From contig NC_086283.1 in NCBI RefSeq assembly GCF_021018805.1, forward strand, positions 61,272,182 through 61,336,181: 64,000 nucleotides of DNA, in the 5' to 3' direction. A program made the position numbers and the translations under genes. This document shows, in pieces, positions 24,306 through 36,768 of the stretch (positions are counted from its first letter, which is position 1; each line of letters begins with the position of its first letter). The stretch comes from Prinia subflava. Lineage: Eukaryota > Chordata > Aves > Passeriformes > Cisticolidae. Below the pieces are notes generated by a model. The model worked only from the letters and a program-made list of their open reading frames with translations, did no database searches and had not been told where the DNA came from.

Positions 24306-26178
24306 GTTGGTGTTTGAGGAAGAGCAATACATTAGCTCCTTACTGCGCAGGCTTCTAGAGAGGAGAGATATTATCACAGCCATTTCAGGATTTACACTTG
24401 AAAGAATTGAACTTTGTCTCTTCTCACAATATTTTTGTTTCATTTATTTCTGTTCCAAAAATAAAAATGCTCTTTAAAGGCTTAACTGTATCCAGAGCAG
24501 AGATTAATATTTTATACAAGGGAGATCAAATGCGTGTTGTTGGTGTCACTGCCAGTTTTGTTACAAGAAGCATACAAAATGGGTATCAGACAAAAAAATA
24601 CCAACCATTAGTGACACCCTGGGTTTGGTTTTGGCTATTTTTCTCATTTTGAGAAAGAGTTGCGCTGGATACTTTTTGAAAAAGCCCTGTGGGATGGTTT
24701 GTCTAAGGACGTGGCGTACATCACTTGTGTGGGTCTCCAGAAGTGTATGTGCTGCCACCAGGGAGTCTGGCTAAGGCAATGTGACCAAACTAGCGCTGGT
24801 CCCTACGTCAGCCAGGCTCTGCTCTCAGGGTTAGGTGGAACCTCCTGAAGCAGTCTCTAACTTTTGGTTGATAACTCCTGTGGTTCTTGGATTACACTCT
24901 CCTCCCAGGCACAGACAGGCACCTTTTTCACATATGAGTCAACAGGGCTGCACCCAGAAAAGTGTGTCAATGGAGGTGGGGGTATGTAGTTGAGCAATTA
25001 TAAACTCCTTATTATCCTACTATAGAGATTTTCAATAAGCAAACATAAAGGAAAAAGGAGTAAGAACTATTGTACCAGATAAGGTTATTCTAATTAAATT
25101 TAATTAATGTACTCTTGCACTACAGTGTTTGAATTCAAACTAATTTAATAAATACATTAATTATGTTGATTAAATGGAAATTAATATGGTAATTCACTAT
25201 GCCCTTCAGTTTCAAGAAAAGTGTTATGTCTTTTACCAAATGATATGCTCAGAATGGAGGAGACTGGGGAATAATAGAACTCAGCATTTCTGTCCCCTCA
25301 GAATCTTTCATGGTTAACAAGTCCTTTTGTAAAGTTGTTTTTCTTAACCTTCTTTTCCAGATGGACAACTTCTCTTTTAAAAACAATCCATAGATCTCCC
25401 CAGTACTTTTATTAGCTGGAAGGGAAAATAATTAAATGATTATTTATTTTTTAGGCATTAGAAAAGTCTGGTTTGTACAAAAATGTAGTGTGCTGTGATT
25501 AAGAATGACACAGTTAAACAACGTAACTGTATATCCATCTTCAGAATCCATCATATATTGTCAGCTTTGCATATGTATTTTTTATTCTCTTTGCATTTAT
25601 TTGAAGTTCATGAGCTTTTGGGAATGAGAGCTATTGATTCATGAGACCCTATTTATGACTGCCAAAAGACTGAGTAGTACTGTTTTAGAAAGCTCCTCTC
25701 CAGTCACGAAATTTGTATGTGGGTATGAACCTAAATGGATTGTTGATGTACTAGTTTACTGGAAAGAATGTGTGCTAAAGTTTATTAATCCTGCCTTCAA
25801 ACCAGCCTAGATATTTGGGTCTTCACTGAGTGACTAAATCCACTGTCTTCATGGTGTTTATGAAACAGATCTGGTCAATCAGATAATATTTTCTGTAGAA
25901 ATCTGGCAAATCTGCTTAATCTATGTACAATGTGTGCTCTGTTTTGCACCTTTCAATCCTGACCTTTGCACTATCAAAAGAGTGGGCATTTTGACTGACT
26001 GTGTTTGTGCACTTAAGTTTCCTTGCACAATGATCTCATCCAGCTGTGCAACCAAAATGTGGCCATCTTGTCTGTACCAGAAATAGGCATAAAACACCTG
26101 CACCAGTGGAAGATTTCATCACCATGTTAATGATTTTTGATATGTTACCTCTGACTTATGCAGTTTGAATAAATTAAC
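24306..26178. other. Mostly AT-rich unique sequence, no gene seen
   Basis: A GC-richer patch at about 24660-24860 contains several CpGs but has no recognisable element. The rest is AT-rich without repeats. Confidence 0.4.
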
Positions 26179-26223
26179 CTATAGTATATTTCAGGGACTG
26201 AAATATACTATAGTATATTTCAG
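26179..26223. repeat. Direct-inverted-direct foldback repeat (16-bp unit)
   Basis: The unit 'ctatagtatatttcag' occurs at 26179-26194 and again at 26208-26223. Its core is present in inverted form between them (26198-26210), leaving a 3-base spacer on the left and none on the right. The right pair is a perfect 26-bp palindrome at 26198-26223. Confidence 0.9.
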
Positions 26224-26447
26224 CAGACTGGGGACCATATTCCAGTCCTGAAAAGTGAATGTGTGTCTCATCAGGTGATCCCTGCAGAGAGACAGAGAGA
26301 GAAACAAATGGGGCACATGGTTTGTACTGCTCTTGGTTATCTCATGCTCAACAGTGAAGTGAAAAATGCCAAACTCACTTCTGTACTTTAATAAAGCAGT
26401 CTTCTGGTTTCATTATAGCTGGTAAGTTTAGCTAAGCAATCACAAAG

Positions 26448-26453
26448 CTAAGG
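26448..26453. repeat. Target-site duplication, left copy (CTAAGG)
   Basis: CTAAGG directly precedes the TG of the LTR. The identical hexamer at 26967-26972 follows its terminal CA. Confidence 0.85.
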
Positions 26454-26966
26454 TGAGGGAGTATCTCCGTGAGGGTAGAGTCGGCGACAAAGTATCTCTA
26501 TAAGCAAAGTTGCAGGGGTAACACGTGGTTTATTGTGAGGGCCTTGCTTGTAGCTGCTGGGCACAGCTAAAGCAGGCCAGGAGAGCAGGAACAGAGAGCA
26601 GAGAGCGAGGTCCCGAATTCCGTACATTAAATATCTTTCCCAGTTGAATAGTATGAGTTGGACCAACCAATCTAATACAAGATAACAACATTTATATACA
26701 GCCAATAGAAATGTCCCATTACCTAAGGCAAGCAGAAGGGGATTGTTTAATCAAACGATCTGGCCCTCAGCTTAGCAGGAGTATATTGTTTAATCAAACG
26801 ATCTGGCCCTCAGCTTAGCAGGTCGTTGTTCACAAGCTGATGGCCCTGCACCCCACACCCTAAATTCTCAAAGCTTGCTTTCATTTCTATCTCGCTTGTT
26901 GAACTCAGACTCCCAGAATCTAAACCACCATATTTGCAAGATCTATCTACTTCATCCTTCCCAACA
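26454..26966 (-). mobile_element. Solo LTR (513 bp) of an endogenous retrovirus, 6-bp target duplication
   Basis: The segment starts TG and ends CA and is flanked by perfect CTAAGG duplications. Six-base duplications are usual for class II (ERVK-like) avian retroviruses, a family assignment that I infer. Promoter signals point to the minus strand. A TATATAAA box lies at 26698-26691, and the poly(A) signal AATAAA lies at 26534-26529, about 160 bp downstream. An inverted CCAAT motif sits near 26702-26706. Upstream of the TATA box, in the U3 part, a 38-bp block is duplicated. No internal viral sequence is present, so this is what remains after LTR-LTR recombination. Confidence 0.88.
26742..26822 (-). 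promoter_or_regulatory. Duplicated 38-bp block in LTR U3 (enhancer-like)
   Basis: Two identical 38-bp copies, 26742-26779 and 26785-26822 (period 43 bp, with a 5-bp spacer AGTAT). On the minus strand they lie about 45-125 bp upstream of the TATA box. Tandem duplication in this position is how enhancer repeats of retroviral U3 regions are arranged; the role here is inferred from position only. Confidence 0.75.
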
Positions 26967-26972
26967 CTAAGG
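26967..26972. repeat. Target-site duplication, right copy (CTAAGG)
   Basis: Identical to 26448-26453 and directly follows the terminal CA of the solo LTR. Confidence 0.85.
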
Positions 26973-27405
26973 GACTCTCTGAAGAATCAGAAATCATTCT
27001 CTTAGGTAACCTCACTGTGCCTAGTGATTGCTCAGTGATTGCTGAGTGTTACCAGTATGCTGTGGGAGTGCCTGTGGTTGAGACCCACTGGACAGAGGGA
27101 CCTGTGAGTGGTGTGACATGTCACAACAGAATTTCTGGTAGCAGGAAGGCCAACAGCAGAGCTCTGCAAGAAACTTGCAGTGACCTCAGCAACAGGGATC
27201 AGAGTCAGGGAAGGGGACCAAGAGCATTCTGCTCATGTTTAATGTCTGTATTGAATGTAATAGATCTGAGTTTTTTCTCCCTGTAGGACTGGAATTAAAT
27301 CAGAGAACACAGAATATGTTGCATGAATGAACAACAGGAAAATGTATTAAAAAAAGCCTCTGACTGTACCAGAAACAATTGTTTTACTGCAGTTTTATAG
27401 AACAT
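26973..27405. other. Unique sequence, no gene seen
   Basis: Moderately GC-rich sequence. It includes a short palindrome GTGACATGTCAC near 27115. No recognised element. Confidence 0.4.
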
Positions 27406-27468
27406 GTGCGTATATGTGTATATATATATGTGTGTGTGTGTTTACACATATACATATACACATTACAT
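27406..27468. repeat. Alternating purine-pyrimidine tract (GT/AT ... AC/AT) able to fold back
   Basis: GT- and TA-rich alternation is followed by its near-inverse (ACACATATACATATACAC), giving a hairpin with TTTA in the loop region. Such sequence may take up Z-DNA or cruciform forms. Confidence 0.75.
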
Positions 27469-29455
27469 CTCAAATGCCACATTTATCTTGAAATCAAAGT
27501 TATTTTTTCATACATATTTATCATTCCTGTTTAAAAAGCAGATCATGATAGTTTCTTAAAAACATATTTTAAGATTAAAGAAGTCCACATACCATTCTTT
27601 ACAAACACATTACATTTTTTCTTCCCTCTATTCTCTGTGTTTTGACACTACCCTTTAGGAAAGCTATGCATTTAAACTTAGCCTCTCTAGTGAAATTTTG
27701 ACTCCAATTAATTTAATGAAGGTGGATGAATAACATTTGACTTTCTCTACAGTTGCATGTTGTCTGAACACCTTGTAAAGCCAGGCTAACTACATTACAA
27801 AAGGCACTTAGGGAATTGCAGTATATGTAACAAGTGACCCATTTAATTCTTTCATTCTTAAGCTCCCCACCAACCAACAGACTGGTATTTTTAAATTGCC
27901 TTTTCTAAGGCAATTTGTACTCTCTCTCCTTGGTGCTGTCCAGATTTCCAATACAACATAAGAAATCTCAAAGATTTTTAAAAGAAAGTGTGTACAAATA
28001 TGTCTAAACTAATTACATTATGGCTAGGAACTTTGCTATCATATCTGTTTCCCTATCCTGCCTTTTGGAAGAAAACAAGTTACCATGGGTCATTTTGAGA
28101 CTAAGAGATAATGTTGAAACAAACTACTGAAATTTTTGTCTAGTGATATTATATCATTTTATGTCATTAATACCCCTGGTTAATTAAATATAAAATTTCA
28201 TTTCTTGTATAGCAGAGAACTATGAAATATATTATGATGCTTTAGTAGACTAAAAAGGCACCCACTTATTATCTTTTATTAAGTCTTTTCTGAAGACCTC
28301 TGTTTTAGTGTTGTATTAAAGACATTTAAATTTAACTTCAGCCTCTAACAGCTTATTGTTAGTGTTGATAGCTGAATGCTGCTAGCCCAACTATCAAAAA
28401 GATTTAAAAGTAATTTGTTGAAACCAGTTAGCTGCCACCTGGTTAAAGAGGAAAATAATTTGGCTTGGTCCTTACATTTTTTCTATCTCTTCCCTCAGTT
28501 TCAGGTTGATGGTTTGACAGTTTTTACTTTATAATATGACAGAAGAAATCTTCTAAAAATCCTCTGGCTTTTTTTTTTTTTTTAAGTACATGCCAATTGT
28601 CAAAATGCTTGTTATAGGAAGACTGTTGGAGCATTCTTTTTCTAAAAATTATTGATCAATATTTTAGCTATTACAGTGGGGTTCATAATAACAGGAAATA
28701 TAATGCTTTTTGTTAATTTCATTTTTCGAGGCTATGCTGTACTGAAAATACTCTTTAGCTAAACCACAAGATTCAGGCAGCAGTGTAGTAAATCATTTCT
28801 TTTCAGGGATGAAGAGAGAGTATATTATCTGCCCGTTAAGAAAAGGCCTTGGAAGATGGACAAAGAAGATCAATAAAACAGAGAATGTGTCATCTCTCTC
28901 AACAAAATGTGCAAATCTCAGAAAAAGGCAATTTGTCTTTTCCTTTCACTAGGAAATTTGTGACTGGGATGCTTCCATCCTGTTCTGCTGGAGTAACAAC
29001 AGTGGCTACCAGTTTAATAATTCTTCTGGGAAAATGACATCCCTTCATTTAAACAACCTTTTTTTAAAAAACAATCTATTTTCTATGTGGCAATAACCAA
29101 TCTTCTTTCTTATTAGTTACAGAAAGTATGAAGGATAAGGCTGGATGATGCCTCCCCTCTAGGGAAGGGTAAATTCAAGCTTTTTCAATAGTACTGAAGT
29201 GACTCAGGATCCTCCAGTTTATTTCAAAAATAATACTAGAAAACTTTAAAAACTAATTTTTTTCAGCTTCTTAGTGATTTGACAGGTTTAAGTCAAAAGC
29301 AGTTTTATCTTATATCTCACAACAGTTTAGTTCCCAAAAGTTACTATATACAAGGGTATCTTAAGTGCCCTATCTTAAGAGGAGAACCTGAAATGATGTC
29401 TAAGCTTTGAGCAAATACATACAAATTTAAGTCTGACTCTGTGAAGCTAGAGGAC
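27469..29455. other. AT-rich unique sequence, no gene seen
   Basis: No transposon or exon is recognised. It includes a T-run at about 28570-28583. Confidence 0.45.
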
Positions 29456-29505
29456 AAAAATAAATTAAAAAGACAAAAATAAATTAAAAAAAAAAAAAAA
29501 AATTC
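29456..29505. repeat. A-rich tract with duplicated AAAAATAAATTAAAAA unit
   Basis: The unit 'gacaaaaataaattaaaaa' is present twice and runs into a poly(A) stretch of about 18 bases. Confidence 0.8.
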
Positions 29506-29741
29506 ATCAGAATCAACAAAGTGACAGAGATGCTCCAGTACATTTTTTATGAAGAACTGGTAAGCATCATTTAGTTTTGAAGTATAAAAGTTATTAAGTT
29601 ATTACTAAATCTGTGCTTGTCTGGGTCATGTTTCTCCAGATATATGTTCCTTTAGATTATGGCTAGTTAGGGAAAAGTCAACCCAGGACTACACAAGGCA
29701 AACTGAACTCAGCTAACACCAGTTGATAATTGTGCCTTTCA

Positions 29742-31300
29742 CAGAATCACAGAATGGGCCAGGTTGGAAGTTATGAACCAGGTAGACCACAGTGAGTCAT
29801 TTGTTCCAACCTCCCTGCTCTTCTCCAGCAGGGTCATCCTAGAGCACATTACAAAAACAGTGTGTCCAGACATTTCCTAAATATCTCCAGTGAGGGAGAG
29901 TCCACAACTCTGCACAACTCTCCAGTCTGTTCAGGTGGAAATTCCTGTGCATCAGTGCCCATTGTCTCTTTTTCTATTGCTTGGCATCAATGAGAAGAAT
30001 CTGGCTCTATCCTCTTGAAGCCCTCCTCTCAAATACTTACACGCATATTTGATCAGCTCCCCTTTTAGCTGTCTTTTCTCAAGGCTGAACAGGTCCAGCT
30101 CCCTCAACCTGTTCTCATAAGAGAGATTTCTCAGTCCCCTAATTATCTTTATGACCCTCCAGAGGCCCCATTCCAAGAGTTCCATATATCTCTGGTACTT
30201 AGGGGCCCAGAACACAAAATTCCAAATGCAGCCTCACCAGGGCTGAGAAAAGGAGCAGGACCATCTCTCTTGACCTGCTGGCCATGCTTTTTCTAATGCA
30301 CCCAGGATCCCACTGGTCTGCTTGGTCACCAGGACACACTGCTGGCTCATGGACAGCTTGTTGTCCACCAGGACCCCCAGGTCCTTCTCCACAGAGCTGC
30401 TTTCCAGCAGGTCACCCCCAGCCTGTGCTGGTGCCTGGGGTTGTTCCTCCCTCCCTGTATGTGCCTTTGCTGGATTTCAGATAACTTTTCTCTGCCCAGT
30501 TCTCCAGCCTGTTGAGGTCCTTCTGAAGGGCTGCAGAGCCCTCTGGGCTAGCAGCCACCCCTCCCAGCTTTGGGTCATCAGTGAATTGCTGAGGAGGCAT
30601 CTGCCCTCCACCCAAGTCATTGATGGATAGGGCAAACAACCCTGGGCTCAGTATGGAATCTTGGGAGACAATACCAGTGACAGACCTCCAATCTGACCCT
30701 GTGTCACTGATTGTGACCCTCATTCAGCCAGTCCTCATTGTCCACTCATCCAGTCCAAACTGCTCCAAGTTTGCCTATGAGAGACAGTGTGAGAGACAGT
30801 GTCAAAAGCCTTGCTGAAGTCTAGGCAGACAATATCCATTGCTCTCCCTGCATCTGTCCCGGCAATTGTTTCATCATAGGAGGTAATCAATTTGGTCAAG
30901 CGTGTTTTATCTTTATTGAATCTATGTTGACTACTGACCACCTTCTTGCCAATTGTGTGGATAGAAATGGCTTTCAGAATGAGGCACTCATCACCTTTAC
31001 AGGGATTGAGGTGAGGTGACACATCAGTAGTGCTCTAGGTCCTTCTTTCCATTTTTGAAGACTGGGGTGACATTTTTTTTCTTCAAATCTCAGATATCTG
31101 TCCTGGTCAAAAATGACCCTTCAAAGATGTTTGTGAGTGGCCATTAATATGGTATCCACCACCTCTCTCAGTCTTTCTGCTTGTCTTTATAGAAGGGCAG
31201 GCTTCCCTCTTCATCTCTGCAGGCACAGACACTCCTGTTAGTCACATTTGCAACTGTTTTCGGTCTGTTCCCTCCAGAAGGACCATGTAGACAAGACTGG
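29742..31300 (-). mobile_element. CR1 LINE (minus), about 1.55 kb, with reverse-transcriptase remains
   Basis: The 3' end is at the left ('cacagaatcacagaatgggccaggttgg'). The element then reads through the 3' UTR into the C-terminal part of the reverse transcriptase on the minus strand. Visible RT motifs: '[12 protein letters not shown]' (30735-31022 segment), and 'FTDDPKLGG' near 30575, a changed form of the catalytic Y/F-A-D-D box in which Ala is Thr. Frameshifts and stops separate the pieces, so it is a dead copy. It is more diverged than the 37.3-kb copy. Upstream RT sequence fades at about 31300, so the copy is 5'-truncated. Confidence 0.9.
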
Positions 31301-33743
31301 TCATTAATGGGTTCTACTAATCTTGGCCTTTATGGGGTGGTGACTTGTTGATGAAAGGATTCTTCTTGTTGTCAAGTTTCTTGCTTATCTGTGTCTTGTC
31401 TGGTACCAATTTAAAATATTAAAATGCCTTAATTCTGTTGTGTGTCTGATTGAGGAATTTATATTATTTGCAACACCAATGTAAAAAGGTCATCCTCTCA
31501 GACACAGAATTATACAATGATTTGTAGACAAACTTAAAGCTAAACATCTTTTGCTTGGTTGTTGCATTCAGAAAAAAAATATCATGCTAATATTTCTATT
31601 CTGATTGTACTTCAGAAGCTGAGGGAGAATGTGTGCTGTGTGGTGCAATAAAGATGTGTGTGTGTGTAGGGAGAAAATTCAGTGTTAAAAGGAATAAAAC
31701 ATGAAGGAGGTACCTGCAAAATACATGATAAAAAAGGAGAATTATTTTAACCATGATACCTAGGAGGACTTTACTTAAGTAGCACTTACAATGCTAAGCA
31801 ACGTAATTGGTGTGTCAGTTATAGAATGAATGGTAGTGTACTTCAGTCCTGGGAAAAAGAAATCTTTGAATTTGTTCATTTTTATGAGTATTTACAAGAG
31901 GGTGGGGACAGGGGAACGGAGTTGGATATGAAGAACATATGGGTCAGCAGTCCCCACAAATGAAAACGGCTTCAGGTTTGGTTGAAAACCCATTAAAATC
32001 AATTTATTTTCCAGAGATACAGGCTCTATAAAATATTTTTTTTATTATTTGTTGAAGAAATAATTTCTCAAGGTTATGGGAACTAGAGAGAAAACGATTA
32101 TCTAAATTAGTCCTAAAAGCAGAATCAAGTATTTCTGGTGTTTTTAACGTGCATTTCAATTGGTGTATGAGACCTTAAACTAAGCACTGTTTTATGTACA
32201 ACAAAGTTGTCCATTTGATGAACTTAGTAATAAATAGACAAAAGAAGTGTGTAAGACCCACAAACATGTCAGTGTTTATCTCTTTTTGTTATGCCATGAG
32301 CACAGCACCATGGTCTTTTGAAGAGTGGTATTTTATACAGCATGAGATTTCTGTTCAATAAAGTTTAAAGCTTTTATTGTAGTATGTTTTGTGACAAGTT
32401 TTATACTTGTGGAAAATGTAGGCCACTTATGGTCATGTAGCACTGCTGTGCACAACTTCCCAAGGGACTGCATCAGACTAGGCTGCTTGAAGCCACCAGA
32501 CACTGGCAGCATGGGACTATCTTCTGCATTTAAACTCCATTTCCCACTACATAATCCCTCTCCCAGTCTCTGGGATGTGAAAGCCAGGAAAAATCACATG
32601 CAGAAATTAATTGTATACATCTTGAGATTTTGAGCAGCAGCAGTGTCAAAAAAAAACCAACTGGAATCTCAATAGCTGTCTCATGGGGATAATGCAGCAA
32701 TATTTTGTACAGTTTTAGGGCTGTTAGGTTTCCTTAGCATCTGTTGCTCGACATTTTTGAAGTGCTCCAGGATGCAAAGCCCATAGGCAGATGAACTTTT
32801 TGGATATACACAGGTTATCATGTGTGGTTGTTTGGCAGCTTTCTGCACTGTGCAGTCACTGCCATGTGGAGAGGAAAAACTGCTGTGACTTGTGAATCTG
32901 CTCCAGAGAAGAAAAATAACTTAATATGAGTCATATTTCATCAGTAGTTACAAATTTCAAACACTCCTAAGCTTTGATCCTGACTCAGATACCAGGTCTT
33001 CTTGCACATTTCTATTAAAATGTGTCCACTTCCATCTCCCCAGTGGCATAAAAAAATCTAAACCCCTTCCTAGATTCAGGCAGAGGGAAGACAAACAAGC
33101 TTGTATTCTTGAAATAGTTTCCAAAATGCTATGATTTCAGAAGAGGTATCTTTCATAATTCCTGAATATTCAGCGCATGTCCACATTGTTACAGCAACAG
33201 GATTATAAGTATTTGTTCAAAAGAAGCTTGAGATAGAAATAGTTTAACAGGTCTGTCCAGGAGGAAATTAATCAAGTCCCAGTAAATTGTGCAATAACAG
33301 AAGTGCTAGTTTCCATCAATTTTGTGGTGGATTTTTGCGCTGTGAAACACATCATGCTACTTACTGAAAGCAAATAGAGCTGCATGTCTCCAGTGAGCAT
33401 CTGTGTATGTCTCACTAGCAGAAGATATACTAGTGCATTGACTACTCTCTAAAGAAACAGGAGATTATTTTAGTATAGTTCATTTTTTATTAAGCACAAT
33501 AATTAATAAAGTACCTAGGCTAACATAACAACTCTCAACATCTGTTCCCTAACCTCTACAGAGCAGTAAAACATGAATTACGCTAAACTTAAGTATTATC
33601 AACACCTGCAGTTCCCTGCTCTTTTGAGACAAAAAGACATCAGCCAGAAAATAATTAGAAATGCAAATAGAAAACCATAAAGGATGCTGTAGTAGATGAG
33701 TAATACAGGATAGATAATCGATGAGACTCTGCTTAGCACAGAT
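31301..33743. other. AT-rich unique sequence, no gene seen
   Basis: No recognised element. There is a short (GT)n at about 31658-31669. Confidence 0.45.
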
Positions 33744-33890
33744 TTAGGTTAAATGATGGGAGAAGGTAAGAAAAGAAAGGGAAAGAAAGTGGAGAAAGAT
33801 AATTAAAAAAAAAAAAAGGTCCTCTAAAGTCCTCATAGTCCTAAAATCCCTGAAAAAAAAAAAAAAAGAAAAAAGAAAAAAAAAGTTCAA
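33744..33890. repeat. Purine-rich tract with several poly(A) runs
   Basis: G/A-rich sequence with A-runs at about 33807-33819 and 33854-33882. Confidence 0.8.
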
Positions 33891-36720
33891 TATATGCTTT
33901 AAATTACTCAATGGCTTGAACATTTCCAAATATATTATTTCCAAATTTCCAAAATGGATTTCCTTTTCTATAGTGATGTAAATCAGATTTTTTTCTTGAA
34001 AATATTATTTCTTAGATTATTACACAAATTGGTATCTGAAAAACAATGGAAAATCTGTCAGCAGTTAGCTGAGATTTTACTTTTTCTTTTTTCCTTTGGG
34101 AAAAAGATGAGTCCTGAGACCTACGCTATAGGTCTTCTAGAAGTTCATGAATTATGACTGCGATAAATGTCATCAGAGATTATGAAATAAATATATTTGT
34201 ATACATATGGAAAAGATACTGAACATATAGGCTTTTAAGTGTACAAATCTATTGTCAAAATAAAAAAATAAAATCCTAGTAACTGTATTAAATGAAAGAC
34301 AAAAACATTATTTGGATTTGACTTGTCTGACTGTGTCACTGTACTTGGTCTTATCATTCCATTTGTTCATATGGCCACTGTCAAAGGCATGTCCAGGTTT
34401 TTGTGGTGGTTTTTTTTTTTTGTTTTTGTTTTTTTTTTTTTTTTTTTAAATTTTGTTTACTTTGCCCTTCTGTTTCCTTTTAGCATTTTTCTGCAGTATG
34501 ATAATGACTTCTTGAACTGATCACCACAGCTTCCATATATATCCCATATATTAGCAGCCTATCTTATATTGCTGACACTTTAGCTGAAGTGAAAAGGAGC
34601 AACATATCTGAAAATTATGGTTTAGAATAATTTATTTGTTTAATTTGATCTCTGTTTGGAGGCAGAAGGGTACAACATACTCATAGAAAAGTACAGTTTT
34701 CTTAGGAGGTAGTTTAAAGTAGACTCTTCCTTAGTGAAGAAATGCTTGATACAAGCACTCTTATGTTGATAGCCAGAAACAACTTTGTTATTTTTATAAT
34801 TTGTATTGGCCTTTTGTTTTAGACTCATTTCCTGAAGAGATAAAGTATACTTTAAAAGCATTGGTCATCCCTTGGAAGGAAGTAGCACAAAATGTTTTCG
34901 AAAAGTCTACAGAAATAATGGAATTGTATTGGGAATAAAAACAGGAGCTGCATGGCAGTTTTGCCGTAAGAAATTATGATATTTCTTTTTTTTATTATTA
35001 TTCAGGATATAATTTTGAACTATTTTTTTTCTATGTGAGCAAATCACATTTCATAAAAACAGAATGCACTCAAGGCAGAGTTAAAAGTGATCAAAGATAC
35101 TGAGCTATTATAATGTATAGTGACATAATAATGTTATTACAGTATGAATGCCTCACTGCAAGATCTTATCAGCTGTAAGAGAGTTATGTTTTCATCTCTA
35201 TAGTGATTAAAAGAAAGAAAAAAAACCCCACCATGTTAAAGTTGCCCAAGGTATCCTTGTTTTGTTCACATCAATTGTACAACAATGAACAGTGTTCCGT
35301 GTTTAGATTACTATATTGCCCCAATCTGTGTGATGGCATCATGCTGAAAGTTTTATGTGTGTGTTTGTGCTGAGATTTGTTGCATCAGAGTCTCACACAC
35401 AGGTTGATTTTGCTTTGTTTTGTTGAGTCAGATTTGCAAACAGAGTGTTTGAGAAGTTGTTTCTGCATGCCCCATAATCAGAACTTTACTGACAGGCATA
35501 CATCAAGAAGCAGCTGTTCTGGAGAATTGCCATTAGACTGCACTTGAATTTGAATAGAAATAGTTACCTTTCATGAGCAAAAAAGTCAATATAAAGAGGG
35601 AAAAACCCACTAAAAATCCAGCATCTGTAATGTCTCTTTTTCAGATGTTAAAAGGATATGTTACCCACTGAGAAACTAAAGTATTTCATAGCTACTGTGA
35701 AGGCAGCACATATAAATATACTTCAAAGGAGAGAATCCCATACAGCTGTAAGATTTCTCATGTATTATTAATACTTGGGTCTGGATATTATTTAATCGTA
35801 GTGTGAATCTGAAGTACTAAAAATACTTTTGATTTAATATTATGCAGGCTTGCAAAGGCATTGTACTGTTCAAAACAAGCTTATGTCAGCTCCTTGACAC
35901 AGGTCTGTTCAGGGTTTTGCTGCTGGAAATTATAGCTTTTTACTCATGAAAACACTGCTGAATTTATTTGGATCAAGATTGTGACTTCCTCATCCAAAAT
36001 TTTATACAAAACCTACTTAATATTCAAAAAAAATTCCTTTTGAATACAATTATACAGATAACTTAAAAATGAGAAATAACTAAGAAGTAGGTCTTTCTTT
36101 GGAGATGTCCAGGGTTAGTTTCTGAATGGATTTTTCTACCTGTACTTATTTCTCTAGGTGAGTTTAATAATGTAACTGTATCTTCTCATGATAAAATCAT
36201 TCATTGGAGCAATTTAAGTTTACCCAGCCCCAAGCCATAGCAAGCACTCTAAGGCTAACAAAATATGTGATAGCTTAAACAGAGAACCTGAAACAGAACA
36301 ATGTTCAATAGTCTGATTTTTAACTATTTTTCTACAAAGATTTTTCTGGTCTTTTTTTTAAGCACCTTAGTTTTACACAGTTACTGAAGGTCTTTAAGAC
36401 AGTAACCTTTTTATTAACTGGGAAAAAAAAAGGAAAAAGAAAATGACTTATTTTAGCACCTCTAATTCCATGTAAGACCTAATGCCACAAAACATTTACC
36501 CTAAATTGAATATTTCCTGAAAGTACTGAGGATGTTGTTGCTCACTAGAAAAAATATTTATAATACAAGACATGTAAAGTACCTGGTGATGAAGGAGTTT
36601 AAATGATGAAAATTACATTACCAATTTTCAATGAATATGTTTTCCCCATTTTTAATAATAAAAATATTTAGGACTAAGACCTTATATGTAAAGAAAAGGG
36701 CAGTTGTTTAAAGTTGAAAG
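33891..36720. other. AT-rich unique sequence with poly(T) stretches, no gene seen
   Basis: Long T-runs occur at about 34411-34448. No repeat family or exon is recognised. Confidence 0.45.
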
Positions 36721-36768
36721 GCACACAAACAGTAATTACTGTTTGTGCGGCAGCACACAAACAGTAAT
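36721..36768. repeat. Direct-inverted-direct foldback repeat (16-bp unit)
   Basis: The unit 'gcacacaaacagtaat' occurs at 36721-36736 and 36753-36768. Between them its inverse (ttactgtttgtg, 36736-36747) makes a perfect 24-bp palindrome with the first copy (36724-36747). The arrangement is the same as at 26179-26223. Confidence 0.9.
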
